Positions 38,751-47,839 of a DNA stretch of 64,000 nucleotides are shown piece after piece. The stretch is from NCBI GenBank assembly GCA_017644425.1, contig JAEPLN010000001.1, positions 1,302,001-1,366,000 on the forward strand. Reading direction: 5' to 3'. The translations under genes and the position numbers were made by a program. Position 1 is the first letter of the stretch. Each line of letters opens with the position of its first letter. The notes below the pieces were generated by a model. That model saw only the letters and a program-made list of their open reading frames with translations. It was not told the origin of the DNA and made no database searches. Origin of the DNA: Prochlorococcus marinus CUG1433. GTDB lineage: Bacteria > Cyanobacteriota > Cyanobacteriia > PCC-6307 > Cyanobiaceae.

Positions 38751-39707
38751 ATGAAGGAAGTTTCCGAAACTGGTCACTTCACAATAGATTTGCCAAGCTC
38801 TGATGCTGCTACAGCATTATCAGGACCTGGTAATTCTTTCTTAAAAAAATTTGAATCTCTTACAGGAGTTTCTTTAACTATAAGAGGCTTACAACTAGAG
38901 ATGAACGGGGTCATATCTAAAATTGAGAGAGCCTCAGCATTAGTAGAACTAACAAGACCAATTTGGGAACAAGGGTTAGAAGTCCCAGAGGTAGATCTTA
39001 AAGCGGCTTTAAGTTCTTTAAATATGGGCGAATCGTCTTCACATGCTGAACTTGGAAAAAAAATTCTAGCGCGTTCCAAAGAAGGAAGATATTTAAGACC
39101 AAGAACTATAAGGCAAAAAGAATATGTTGAATCAATTGAAAACTTTGATCTTACATTCGCAATAGGCCCAGCTGGAACTGGTAAGACATTTTTAGCAACT
39201 GTTTGTGCGGCACGACTATTGAACGAAAAAAAAATTGAAAAAATTGTTCTAACCAGACCAGCTGTAGAAGCTGGGGAAAGTTTGGGATTTCTACCTGGTG
39301 ATTTGCAACAAAAAGTAGATCCATATTTAAGACCTCTATTTGATTCTTTACATAGTATTTTTGGTTCTGAGAGAACAAATTCGTTAATTGATAAGGGAAT
39401 TATTGAAGTTGCTCCTTTAGCATTTATGAGAGGCAGAACCTTAGATAACTCAATGGTTATCCTAGATGAAGCACAAAATACAACTTGTTCTCAAATGAGA
39501 ATGTTTTTGACCAGATTAGGAGAGAGATCAAAAATGGTTGTAAACGGAGATATTACACAAATTGATTTAAAAAAAGATCAGGAAAGTGGACTCATCGAAG
39601 CATCGAGAATTTTTTCTGAAACTGAAGGTATTAAATTTTGTTATTTAACTATTGAAGATGTAGTTCGTCATCCTTTAGTTCAGAAAATTATTGAGGCTTA
39701 TCAATAA
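38751..39707 (+). CDS. PhoH-family ATPase
   Basis: 318 residues. An N-terminal KH-like segment (about 20-80) leads into the PhoH ATPase domain (about 110-318) with Walker A FAIGPAGTGKTFLA, VLTRPAVEAGE, Walker B MVILDEAQNTT and VVNGDITQIDL. The family is linked to RNA metabolism (YbeZ in E. coli, associated with the RNase YbeY), but the exact role here is not known. 36 bases after rpsP. Confidence 0.92.
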   Translation: MKEVSETGHFTIDLPSSDAATALSGPGNSFLKKFESLTGVSLTIRGLQLEMNGVISKIERASALVELTRPIWEQGLEVPEVDLKAALSSLNMGESSSHAELGKKILARSKEGRYLRPRTIRQKEYVESIENFDLTFAIGPAGTGKTFLATVCAARLLNEKKIEKIVLTRPAVEAGESLGFLPGDLQQKVDPYLRPLFDSLHSIFGSERTNSLIDKGIIEVAPLAFMRGRTLDNSMVILDEAQNTTCSQMRMFLTRLGERSKMVVNGDITQIDLKKDQESGLIEASRIFSETEGIKFCYLTIEDVVRHPLVQKIIEAYQ

Positions 39708-39780
39708 ATTTGTAACTCTGGTGATCCGTACCCTGAAATTTTAAAAATCGAGTAGAATAAGATCATATTTAATAAAGAAA

Positions 39781-40518
39781 ATGCCAGCAAGTAGTAATTT
39801 CAATCAAGCTATTCGTGAAGCACAAACTAGTTCAATTGTTGGACCTAATGTTGTTCAAAAAGCTTTACCTTATGTAGGTGGAGGTATGGTCCTAACCTCT
39901 TTAGGCGTTTTAGCAGGTGTCTCCCTCATAGCAACAAATCCTGGGCTTTTCCAGCCTCTTTCAATAGTTGCATTAATTGCAGAATTGATCTTGTTTTTTA
40001 TAGCTACAAATGCTGCAAATAATGCAAATAATGGTAAGGCTTTACCTTTATTAACAGGCTTTAGCTTGTTAACTGGATTCACATTAAGTGGAATAGTTGC
40101 TTTAGCAATAGGAACAATTGGTATTGGTTCTGTTGGAACAGCTGCCTTAGCTACAGGTATAACTTTCGTTATTGCCTCTTACACTGGCCAAAGAATGAGT
40201 GATAGTGTTGGTCAAGCACTAAGTGGTGTAGTTGGTCTTGGGTTGATAGGACTGCTTATAGCAATGTTTGTTCAATTAATTGGAGGATTCTTTGCTCCAG
40301 GAGTTTTTGGAGGTTCAGGACTCGAATTGATAATTGCAGGATTTGGAACTGTCTTGTTTGTTGCAATGTCTTTCGTTGATTTTTACACAATGCCAAGAAG
40401 ATATAACGATGATCAATACCTTGCAGGGGCTTTAGGTATGTATCTAACTTATATAAATCTTTTTGTTTTCATATTGAGACTAATGATTGCACTTCAAGGC
40501 GGTGGAAGAAGAGATTAG
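39781..40518 (+). CDS. Bax inhibitor-1/YccA-family membrane protein
   Basis: 245 residues with about seven hydrophobic spans, starting near residue 30. The last span region YLAGALGMYLTYINLFVFIL is the closing signature of the UPF0005/BI-1 family, whose members include YccA and YbhL; some regulate membrane proteases such as FtsH. The first 25 residues (SNFNQAIREAQTSS) are polar. Followed by a strong terminator. Confidence 0.85.
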   Translation: MPASSNFNQAIREAQTSSIVGPNVVQKALPYVGGGMVLTSLGVLAGVSLIATNPGLFQPLSIVALIAELILFFIATNAANNANNGKALPLLTGFSLLTGFTLSGIVALAIGTIGIGSVGTAALATGITFVIASYTGQRMSDSVGQALSGVVGLGLIGLLIAMFVQLIGGFFAPGVFGGSGLELIIAGFGTVLFVAMSFVDFYTMPRRYNDDQYLAGALGMYLTYINLFVFILRLMIALQGGGRRD

Positions 40519-40543
40519 ACAAATAATTTAAATGTCTAATTAG

Positions 40544-40572
40544 AAAGCGTAGATTTGTTTCTACGCTTTTTT
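40544..40572 (+). terminator. Rho-independent terminator between convergent genes
   Basis: AAAGCGTAGA and TCTACGCTTT form a perfect 10-bp stem with a 6-base loop, followed by TTT. It lies 25 bases after the BI-1-family gene and touches the stop of the convergent gene at 40571. The A-rich 5' side allows weaker function on the other strand. Confidence 0.88.
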
Positions 40573-41098
40573 ATTGTGCGATATCAAGAATTTGTTTTTT
40601 TATAAATTCCTTTTGTTCTGAATCATATTTTAATGAATTATCAAAACTATTTCCCATATTATCTAAGTCTCTTAGGACTAGATTGACAGACTTCGTAACT
40701 GACTTACTTTCTAGTAGTCTCAAAATAGCCTTACATCTATCTGAAATATTTCCTGATATTATCTCATATTCATGATTATTATCTCTTCGATGAATAATAA
40801 TTTGAGCGGAACTCATTATTAAATTTTTTACTATTACGTCTGTTACAGTATCACCACCTTCGTTCAGTTTGTAAATTAGTGAAAAAGGAAGTTTATCTAA
40901 CAAATAACAATCTTTGTCTGATAAAGCGTAGGCGAAAAATCCTCGGAGTCCATTTCTTGTTTTAATTAACTCTGCGATTCTATCTGCTAAAACTTCTTCG
41001 CTGAGTAAATCTTCACCCCACTCTTTGCACCATTGTGCGGATATGTTTATTGCTTGCGTGAATGAAGCTTCTTTTAAATTTATGGTTTTTTTCTCCAT
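40571..41098 (-). CDS. Conserved protein of unknown function
   Basis: 175 residues, soluble, no signal peptide or membrane span. It begins with EKKTINLKEASFTQAINISAQWCKEWGE and ends with a lysine/glutamate-rich helix. The centre has a beta-rich segment including IIIHRRDNNHEYEIISGN. I do not recognise a domain. It is divergent from era with only 38 bases between starts, so the two share a promoter region. Confidence 0.7.
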   Translation of the reverse strand: MEKKTINLKEASFTQAINISAQWCKEWGEDLLSEEVLADRIAELIKTRNGLRGFFAYALSDKDCYLLDKLPFSLIYKLNEGGDTVTDVIVKNLIMSSAQIIIHRRDNNHEYEIISGNISDRCKAILRLLESKSVTKSVNLVLRDLDNMGNSFDNSLKYDSEQKEFIKKQILDIAQ

Positions 41099-41136
41099 TT
41101 TTGATCAGAATTTTATTATTGATGCATTAAAAGTCT

Positions 41137-42048
41137 TTGGCCAATTATAGATCTGGGTTTGTAACTTTACTAGGGAGGCCAAATGTCGGTAAATCTACTT
41201 TGATAAATAAATTGATTGGAGAAAAAATAACAATTACTTCTCCAGTAGCACAAACTACTAGAAATAAATTAAAAGGAATACTTACTACAAAAAATGGGCA
41301 AATAATTTTTGTTGATACTCCAGGTGTTCATAAACCACGGCACAAACTTGGAGAGATACTTGTAAAAAACGCAAAATACGCAATTAATGGTGTTGATATG
41401 GTAATTTTTGTACTTGATTCAAGTGAAGAACCTGGTAGAGGTGATGAATATATTTTGAACTTTCTGATTGCAAATAAAACAGAGTTTATTGTTGCATTAA
41501 ATAAGTGGGATTTGGTTAATAAAGAATTTAGGAATTTGCGATTAGATCAATATAGAAGATTTTTTGGAATTAATAGAAACTTTCAAATTGTAAGTGCTTC
41601 TCAAGGAGAAGGATGTTCTGAACTAGTCGATATGGCACTTAATTTGCTTCCAGAGGGACCAAAACTTTATAGCGAAGAGACAATTTGCGACCAACCATTA
41701 GATAACTTATTATCTGATTTAGTAAGAGAACAGGTATTAATAAATACAAGAGAAGAAGTTCCTCATAGTGTTGCAGTAAAGATAGAGAAGAAAGAGGAAA
41801 TAAAAAGAAAAAATGGCAAAAATTTTACAGCTATTTTGGCTAACATTATTGTTGAAAGAACTACTCAAAAAGGAATTCTTATTGGAAAAAAAGGTTCAAT
41901 GTTGAAAATCATTGGTCAGTCAGCAAGAATAAATATGTCTAAATTGATTGGTTCTCCAGTTCACCTAGAGTTATTTGTTAAAGTTGTGCCAAATTGGAGA
42001 AAAAAAGAATCAAGGTTAATTGAGTTTGGCTATGAGGAAGATTTCTAG
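41137..42048 (+). CDS. era: GTPase Era
   Basis: 16S rRNA-binding GTPase needed for 30S assembly. 303 residues from TTG. GRPNVGKST (G1), DTPGVHKP (G3), NKWD (G4), and a C-terminal KH domain with ILIGKKGSMLKIIGQSARI. Ends one base before trmD, so the two are translated in series. Confidence 0.96.
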   Translation: MANYRSGFVTLLGRPNVGKSTLINKLIGEKITITSPVAQTTRNKLKGILTTKNGQIIFVDTPGVHKPRHKLGEILVKNAKYAINGVDMVIFVLDSSEEPGRGDEYILNFLIANKTEFIVALNKWDLVNKEFRNLRLDQYRRFFGINRNFQIVSASQGEGCSELVDMALNLLPEGPKLYSEETICDQPLDNLLSDLVREQVLINTREEVPHSVAVKIEKKEEIKRKNGKNFTAILANIIVERTTQKGILIGKKGSMLKIIGQSARINMSKLIGSPVHLELFVKVVPNWRKKESRLIEFGYEEDF

Positions 42049-42732
42049 ATGAGTAGTTTTAATTTTGATGTAATTACATTGTTCCCAAAAGCTTTTGAAT
42101 TAATAAATAATTTAGGGGTCATAACAAGAGCTCTAGATAAAAATTTGATAGATGTAAATTTACATGATTTAAGAAAATATGGTGAAGGTTCTTACAGACA
42201 AGTAGATGATAAGCCTTATGGAGGAGGAGCAGGTATGGTACTCAAACCTGAACCTATCTATAAAGCATATGGATCAATTAGAAAATTACCTAATAGTAAA
42301 ACTTTGTTGATGACGCCACAGGGTAAAGTCTTAAAGCAAAAGGATCTTGCAAGATGGTCAACTTTGAATCAAATAATAATTATTTGTGGTCAATATGAAG
42401 GGTTTGATGAGAGAATTAGATGCTTGGCAGATGAAGAGGTTTCATTGGGCGATTTTGTATTGACAGGTGGAGAAATTCCAGCGATTTCAATAATTAATGG
42501 CTTAACTAGACTTCTCCCAGGAACTCTTGGAGACCCAGATTCTTTGCTTAATGAGAGTCACAACTCTGACTTAATTGAATATCCTCAATATACTCGACCA
42601 TCACTTTTTAACGGAATGAAAGTACCTGATATTTTACTTAGTGGTAATCATGAGGAAATAAAATTATGGCGTAAAGAGCAAATGATAATAAGAACAGAAA
42701 AAAGAAGAAGAGACCTAATTGATAAAGATTAA
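42049..42732 (+). CDS. trmD: tRNA (guanine-37-N1)-methyltransferase TrmD
   Basis: SPOUT methyltransferase acting on G37 of tRNAs with a G at 36-37. 227 residues. [36 protein letters not shown] and [14 protein letters not shown] are the family's substrate and SAM-knot motifs. Starts directly after the era stop. Confidence 0.96.
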   Translation: MSSFNFDVITLFPKAFELINNLGVITRALDKNLIDVNLHDLRKYGEGSYRQVDDKPYGGGAGMVLKPEPIYKAYGSIRKLPNSKTLLMTPQGKVLKQKDLARWSTLNQIIIICGQYEGFDERIRCLADEEVSLGDFVLTGGEIPAISIINGLTRLLPGTLGDPDSLLNESHNSDLIEYPQYTRPSLFNGMKVPDILLSGNHEEIKLWRKEQMIIRTEKRRRDLIDKD

Positions 42733-42911
42733 ATAATTTTCTAAAAAATTAAATAAAAATTATTTATGAAGAATGTCATTATCAAGCAAACCTTTTACTA
42801 ATTGATTGTTTAAAACATATAAAAAATATTGAATTTCCCTACATGAACAATCTTTAAAAAGGTTTATTAGAATCTGGTTACTAAATTTTATTATTAAAAT
42901 TATCAATTTAT

Positions 42912-44228
42912 ATGAAAAAACTTCTTAGATTAAAGTTTTTAATTCTTTTTGCTAGTTTGCTAACCGTATCAAGTTATTTCATATTAAAGCAAAATAATGT
43001 AGAGAATATATATAGAATAACTTTAAGAAACTTTATAAAAAATAATTTTGTAAAATATGTCACTCCATTTTTATTTGAAAAAGAAATAAATAAAAAAGAA
43101 AGTCTCACAGATACTACCTTAAAGAAAAAAACTGTAGAGTTATCTAATAATAAAATTCTTAAAAAGTATAAGTTAACTTCTGGATTCTACACAGGCATAA
43201 GTAAACTTTTCGCTGGAAGTGGCTATATAGATTTTGAAAAAAATAACCTATTCGTCCTCTCTTCAAGAGGTCTTTTAGCTTTTAATTCGAATTTGGATAA
43301 TAATAACTTTAAGCAAATAAAAAATAATATTGATGATTATATAGGTTTGAAACAATTTGAAAAATCTTACAAATTCTCAATTAAAGATTTACTTATTAAT
43401 AATGGTAAAATTTATGTTTCTTATACCGAGGAAATAAAGGAAGATTGTTGGAATACAAGTCTTCTATATGCAGATGTTAATTATAAAAAAATTAAATTTG
43501 AAAGATTATTTTCGCCAAAAGAATGTGTACATAGCTCTAGAAATTTAGATCAAGAGTTTGAAGCTCGTCAATCTGGTGGAAGAATTTTTCCAATGAGTGA
43601 TAATCAAATTTTACTTACTATAGGAGACTATAGGGCAAGGCATCTAGCGCAAAATAAAGAAAGCATAAATGGTAAAGTTTTACTGATTAACAATGTTGAT
43701 AAAACATACAAGATAATATCGATGGGCCATCGTAATCCTCAAGGATTATTTTTTGATAAACAAAATAATTTTATTCTTGAAACTGAACATGGACCTCAGG
43801 GCGGTGATGAAATTAATTTAATAGAAGTTTCAAAAATAAAAAAAGGAACGATTCAGAATTATGGATGGCCAATCGCATCAGCTGGGGAACATTATGGAGG
43901 TAAGGTTGATAAAAACTTAGATAAATATAAAAAGTATCCATTACATAAATCACATCTTAATTATGGTTTTATTGAACCATTAAAATCATTTGTCCCATCA
44001 ATTGGAATCTCGGAGATAGTAAAATTAAAACAAAATAAATATGTTGTTAGTTCATTAAAAGCCAATAAATTATATTTTTTCGAATTGGATAAAAATAAAA
44101 TGATAAAGAATTTAAACGAGTTTGCTGTTAATGAAAGAATAAGGGATTTAAAATATAAAAATAATATCTTGTATATGTTTATGGAGAATTCTGCCTCTAT
44201 AGGTACTATAGTTCTTAATAATAAATAA
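42912..44228 (+). CDS. Glucose/sorbosone dehydrogenase-like exported beta-propeller protein
   Basis: 438 residues. An N-terminal signal anchor (about 5-25) precedes a beta-propeller. GHRNPQGLFFD, LETEHGPQGGDEINLI and NYGWPIASAGEHYGG are signatures of the GSDH/PQQ-dependent aldose dehydrogenase family. The region from 26 to 80 is lysine-rich and not conserved. Whether it binds PQQ is not clear, as PQQ synthesis is not usual in Prochlorococcus. Isolated in 180- and 270-base gaps; may be strain-variable. Confidence 0.78.
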   Translation: MKKLLRLKFLILFASLLTVSSYFILKQNNVENIYRITLRNFIKNNFVKYVTPFLFEKEINKKESLTDTTLKKKTVELSNNKILKKYKLTSGFYTGISKLFAGSGYIDFEKNNLFVLSSRGLLAFNSNLDNNNFKQIKNNIDDYIGLKQFEKSYKFSIKDLLINNGKIYVSYTEEIKEDCWNTSLLYADVNYKKIKFERLFSPKECVHSSRNLDQEFEARQSGGRIFPMSDNQILLTIGDYRARHLAQNKESINGKVLLINNVDKTYKIISMGHRNPQGLFFDKQNNFILETEHGPQGGDEINLIEVSKIKKGTIQNYGWPIASAGEHYGGKVDKNLDKYKKYPLHKSHLNYGFIEPLKSFVPSIGISEIVKLKQNKYVVSSLKANKLYFFELDKNKMIKNLNEFAVNERIRDLKYKNNILYMFMENSASIGTIVLNNK

Positions 44229-44498
44229 ATTAATTTGTTTTAAAGAATATTCTATATTGATTCTTTAGTAATAATAAGCTAAGTAAAAATATCTCAGAAT
44301 ATTTATTTTCTAAAATTCTTTAAGTCATCACAAAATTTGACTAACTTAAATTTTCTATGACACAATTCTCATCAAATTTTTCATTTTTCGAAATTAACTT
44401 AATGCCTATCAAGACTGGTAAAATGACAAGTTATCTATGATAAGGTTAGAATTGCAAAGTAGTTATATATTGTTATTAGGTGGTTGTAAACCTTTGCT

Positions 44499-44999
44499 AT
44501 GACTAAATCTTCTCCAAAATTTCGTATTGGTAATGGATATGATATACATAGACTAGTAGAGGGTAGAGATTTAATTATTGGAGGTGTAAAATTGCATCAT
44601 CCTAAAAATCTAGGATTGGATGGTCATAGTGATGCTGATGTTTTAAGCCACTCAATAATGGATGCATTATTAGGAGCACTTTCGCTGGGCGACATAGGAA
44701 AGTATTTCCCCCCATCTGATGAAAAATGGAAAAATGCTGATAGCTTGTTTTTGTTATCAAAAGTAATTGACATGATAAGAAAAGATGGTTGGGAAATAAA
44801 TAATATTGATAGTGTTCTTGTTGCTGAAAGGCCAAAAATTATGCCATATATAAAATTAATGAAAAAAAATATTTCTGAGATCTTAAATATTGATGAAAAT
44901 TTAATTGGGATTAAAGCAACCACGAATGAAAAATTGGGTCCAGAAGGGAGAGAAGAGGGTATAAGTTGCCATTCAGTAGTTCTACTTGAGAAAAAATGA
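44499..44999 (+). CDS. ispF: 2-C-methyl-D-erythritol 2,4-cyclodiphosphate synthase
   Basis: MEP-pathway enzyme for isoprenoid precursors (chlorophyll tail, carotenoids). 166 residues. GYDIHRL supplies the zinc-binding Asp and His, [22 protein letters not shown] the third zinc His, and [17 protein letters not shown] closes the fold. The last 4 bases overlap the next start (ATGA). Confidence 0.96.
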   Translation: MTKSSPKFRIGNGYDIHRLVEGRDLIIGGVKLHHPKNLGLDGHSDADVLSHSIMDALLGALSLGDIGKYFPPSDEKWKNADSLFLLSKVIDMIRKDGWEINNIDSVLVAERPKIMPYIKLMKKNISEILNIDENLIGIKATTNEKLGPEGREEGISCHSVVLLEKK

Positions 45000-45442
45000 G
45001 ATTTAATTTAAATTTGAAAAAAAAATTTCAAAGATTTTGTTTATTATTAATTTGCTTAGTAGTTTTAATTTTTCAAACTGATATGCCCAATTTAAAAGCT
45101 CTTACAATGGATAATTATCAAAGTGAAATGGTCATAGAGGAATTAAGAATTAAAGTACCTGCCGATATAAAAACAGCTTGGTTAAACGCTGAAAAAGAAA
45201 TATGGGAGCCATGGTTATCTTCTCAAGATGGTTTTTGGGGAAGACAATTATTTTGGGACAAAGATAAAGAAGAAGCTTTAATATTGGTAACTTGGAAAAG
45301 TAAGAAATTATGGAAAAGCATACCAATGTCAGAAGTAAATGTAGTTCAACAAAAATTTGAAGATAATGTTAAGGCTGCTCTAAATGTAGGCGAAAACCCT
45401 TTTGAATTAATTTATGAGGGAGAATTAGATAAGCAAGGATGA
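44996..45442 (+). CDS. TIGR03792-family exported protein, ABM-like fold
   Basis: 148 residues. Basic N-terminus and hydrophobic segment (about 13-28), likely a signal peptide. The domain from about 48 ([21 protein letters not shown]) with [18 protein letters not shown] and a closing ELIYEGELD is like the cyanobacterial TIGR03792 family, related to antibiotic-biosynthesis-monooxygenase dimers. Function unknown. It overlaps ispF and larB by 4 bases each. Confidence 0.75.
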   Translation: MRFNLNLKKKFQRFCLLLICLVVLIFQTDMPNLKALTMDNYQSEMVIEELRIKVPADIKTAWLNAEKEIWEPWLSSQDGFWGRQLFWDKDKEEALILVTWKSKKLWKSIPMSEVNVVQQKFEDNVKAALNVGENPFELIYEGELDKQG

Positions 45443-46095
45443 ATTTTGATATAAAGTTTGATTTCCAAAGAAGGGATAGGCTTGGACTCATTGAAGCAAT
45501 TTGGGGTCAAGACAAAAGTATCGACCAATTAAAAAGATTATCTGAGATTGTATTAAGTAAAAATGAGGTTGTTTTTATAACTAGGATTAATAGTGAAAAA
45601 GCTAAATATCTTTTGGATTTGTATGATGATGCACGATTCTATGAAGAAGCAAAATGCCTAATTATTGGGAAAAATCAGAATAAACTAAATACAGATAAAA
45701 AAGTTGCCTTGATTTCAGGAGGTTCGAGTGATTTGCCAATAACTCTTGAAGCTCAATTAGCTCTAGAAATTTATGGAATTAATTGTCAATCTTTTATAGA
45801 TGTTGGAGTAGCAGGACTTCACAGATTAATCAGTCAGTTAGAAGAAATTAATAAATATGATGTTTTGATAGTTTTTGCTGGAATGGAAGGTGCTTTGGCA
45901 ACTGTTATTGGAGGATTGTTGGCGCAACCGATAATCGCAGTACCTGTATCTGTCGGATATGGAGTTAGCAAGAATGGAGAAAGTGCTTTAAATAGTATGT
46001 TATCGAGTTGTTCTCCAGGTATAACGGTTATGAACATAGATAATGGTTACGGTGCAGCAATGGCAGCCATAAGAATTATTAGTAGTTTTTCCTAA
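45439..46095 (+). CDS. larB: Nickel pincer cofactor biosynthesis protein LarB (PurE-like)
   Basis: 218 residues. The N-terminal segment (FDFQRRDRLGLIEAIWGQDKS) is the LarB-specific part. The C-terminal PurE/AIR-carboxylase-like domain (about 85-215) has VALISGGSSDLPI, DVGVAGLHRL, FAGMEGALATVIGGL and VSVGYGVSKNG. LarB carboxylates and hydrolyses nicotinic acid adenine dinucleotide at the first step of the nickel-pincer cofactor. No larC or larE is in this window. Confidence 0.88.
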   Translation: MNFDIKFDFQRRDRLGLIEAIWGQDKSIDQLKRLSEIVLSKNEVVFITRINSEKAKYLLDLYDDARFYEEAKCLIIGKNQNKLNTDKKVALISGGSSDLPITLEAQLALEIYGINCQSFIDVGVAGLHRLISQLEEINKYDVLIVFAGMEGALATVIGGLLAQPIIAVPVSVGYGVSKNGESALNSMLSSCSPGITVMNIDNGYGAAMAAIRIISSFS

Positions 46096-46099
46096 ATAC

Positions 46100-46231
46100 T
46101 TACTTTTTTTCGATTTCTAATAGGTTTTCTATCCATAAATTAAGTTGTTTTGAAAGCATTCCTTCCTCTCTCATTTTGATTGCTTTAATTACCACCTCTG
46201 TGTTTACCCACTCAGGAAATCTTTTTGACAT
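46100..46231 (-). CDS. Small soluble protein (43 residues), function unknown
   Basis: ATG at 46229-46231; an in-frame stop lies just upstream. Sequence starts MSKRFPEWVNTEVVIKAIK and is amphipathic, helical and charged, ending ENLLEIEKK. No membrane segment. It lies convergent with larB, 4 bases after its stop. The codon use and helical pattern look like a real gene; I do not recognise it. Confidence 0.55.
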   Translation of the reverse strand: MSKRFPEWVNTEVVIKAIKMREEGMLSKQLNLWIENLLEIEKK

Positions 46232-46297
46232 TTATTTCATATTCTGTAATTCTAATTTGGTACAAATTTTTATAAAAACAAGATCTAAGTTACAAAT

Positions 46298-46465
46298 TTA
46301 ATCTTTTATGTTTGATTTTGTACCTAATCGAGATAACTCAGAAGATGTATGCTCACTCTCCACATTCTTTAACCTTTCTATTAGTTCCGATAAATCTTTA
46401 TGGGCTAATTCCCCATTTTGTTCCCATTTTAAGGACCTTGAATTATTATCAGTTTTATCTTTCAT
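46298..46465 (-). CDS. Small soluble protein (55 residues), probably conserved in cyanobacteria
   Basis: ATG at 46463-46465, TAA at 46298. The middle reads LKWEQNGELAHKDLSELIE, followed by RLKNVESEHTSSELSRLG, a strongly patterned helical hairpin-like sequence. The same DNA has an open frame on the other strand (46308-46532) which lacks such features and is taken as a shadow. Same strand as the 43-residue gene, 66 bases apart. Function unknown. Confidence 0.65.
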   Translation of the reverse strand: MKDKTDNNSRSLKWEQNGELAHKDLSELIERLKNVESEHTSSELSRLGTKSNIKD

Positions 46466-46577
46466 TGTTTTGAATGAGTATTTAAAATATATAACGAAAA
46501 CAAAAAAAATTTGGTTATTGTTTCAAGCTTAAACTTAAAAAATTATGAAGATTCTTAATTAATTAAGTTTTTATCTT

Positions 46578-46787
46578 TTAACCCCCTCCAACTATTGCAA
46601 CTATTTCCAAATTATCTCCATCTTTAAGTTTTATTTTCTCCCATTTCAAAGAATTAATAATTAAATTATTTAGCTCTACAACAATTGTGTTGGGTTTATA
46701 TCCCATGGAAATAAGTACTGTTGATAGCAGAGCATTTTCTTGATCGAGATCTATTTTTTTTTCCTTTCCATTCACCTTAATTTTCAT
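46578..46787 (-). CDS. thiS: Sulfur carrier protein ThiS
   Basis: Ubiquitin-like carrier that delivers sulfur for the thiazole of thiamine. 69 residues, ending in the GG-type tail (IVGGG) that is adenylated and thiocarboxylated. The start MKIKVNGKEKKID and late LKDGDNLEIVAIVGGG match the family. Overlaps thiE by 11 bases. Confidence 0.9.
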   Translation of the reverse strand: MKIKVNGKEKKIDLDQENALLSTVLISMGYKPNTIVVELNNLIINSLKWEKIKLKDGDNLEIVAIVGGG

Positions 46788-47832
46788 TAGATAACTCTTT
46801 TAGAATCATAATAGCGTCTTCTTTCGGATCTTCAGAATTCATTAGTTGCGAAACTAAGGCAACTTTTTTAATACCATTGCTTTTTAAATATGAAATATTG
46901 TTTTTTTTAACTCCTCCTATAGCAAACCAAGGAATATTTAAATCTTTTGTTAATGTTTTGATCTTTTCAATACCTATTGGTTTTTTGCCCTTTTTTGTTG
47001 CAGTTTCAAATACTGGTCCTATTCCAATGTAATCACAACCCTCTTTGAGAGCATTGGAAATGTCAATTTTATTACTTGCGCTTATACCAATTATTTTTGA
47101 ATAGCCTAATAATTGTCTCGCTTTTTTTAATTCTAAATCTTCTTGTCCAAGATGTATGCCATCAGCATTTGATGCTAAAGCTATATCTACTCTATCGTTA
47201 ACGATAAATAATGAATTATATTTTTTACATAGATTTTTAATCTGAATTGCTTCCTGAAGATGATCTTTATCTGTTCCCTTTTTAAATCTATGTTGGATGA
47301 TTTTTACTCCCGCAATTAAAATCTCCTCAATAATTTCTAATAAGTTTTCCTTTTTATCTGTTATTACATATAAATCATTTTCTTTTAATATTTCCTCCGA
47401 CTTCCTAAACTTGCTTAATCTTAATAATTCAATCTCTAAGGTATAAATTTCATATCTAATTTCCGAAGCAATTTTTGAAAGCTCATGATTATGTAGTCTT
47501 GAGAATTCTTCTACGACTCTTAATGCTTCTTGGACTCTTCCTGCATTGGAGCTTATTAATTGCTCAGGGGTTGTTCTCTTAAATTGTTCTAAATGGGCAA
47601 GTCCTTTGCTTTCGTCCTTAATTAGATTCCTGGCATGTTTATAAATTTCTAAATGATTTTTTCCTAAAATTTGTCTAAAGTTTTTAATCTTGATTACGCA
47701 ATCATTTCTCCCTAACCCAAACCTGGCCCAATCTTCAAGAACTCTTAAGCCTTCTCTCGCCCTATCAAGATTTGCGTCGATAATTTGATAAATTCTTAAA
47801 TCTTCAAAATCTTTAAAATTTGAATTCTTCAT
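46777..47832 (-). CDS. thiE: ThiD2-ThiE fusion: thiamine phosphate synthase with N-terminal ThiD2-like domain
   Basis: 351 residues. The N-terminal 140 (YQIIDANLDRAREGLRVLEDW) match the ThiD2-type domain reported to phosphorylate HMP-P. The C-terminal ThiE barrel (about 150-350) has YVITDKKE, IQHRFK, FIVNDRVDIALASNADGIHLGQEDL, IGISAS, YIGIGPVFETATKKGK and FAIGGV. The fusion is common in cyanobacteria. Next to thiS on the same strand. Confidence 0.93.
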   Translation of the reverse strand: MKNSNFKDFEDLRIYQIIDANLDRAREGLRVLEDWARFGLGRNDCVIKIKNFRQILGKNHLEIYKHARNLIKDESKGLAHLEQFKRTTPEQLISSNAGRVQEALRVVEEFSRLHNHELSKIASEIRYEIYTLEIELLRLSKFRKSEEILKENDLYVITDKKENLLEIIEEILIAGVKIIQHRFKKGTDKDHLQEAIQIKNLCKKYNSLFIVNDRVDIALASNADGIHLGQEDLELKKARQLLGYSKIIGISASNKIDISNALKEGCDYIGIGPVFETATKKGKKPIGIEKIKTLTKDLNIPWFAIGGVKKNNISYLKSNGIKKVALVSQLMNSEDPKEDAIMILKELSNEN

Positions 47833-47839
47833 TTTTAAT

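Noticed and set aside
44357-44440. 27-codon plus-strand frame upstream of ispF
   Set aside because: No hydrophobic span or patterned sequence; too short to separate from chance.
46308-46532. Plus-strand 74-codon frame
   Set aside because: It lies over a better minus-strand gene at 46298-46465 and has no recognisable protein features.
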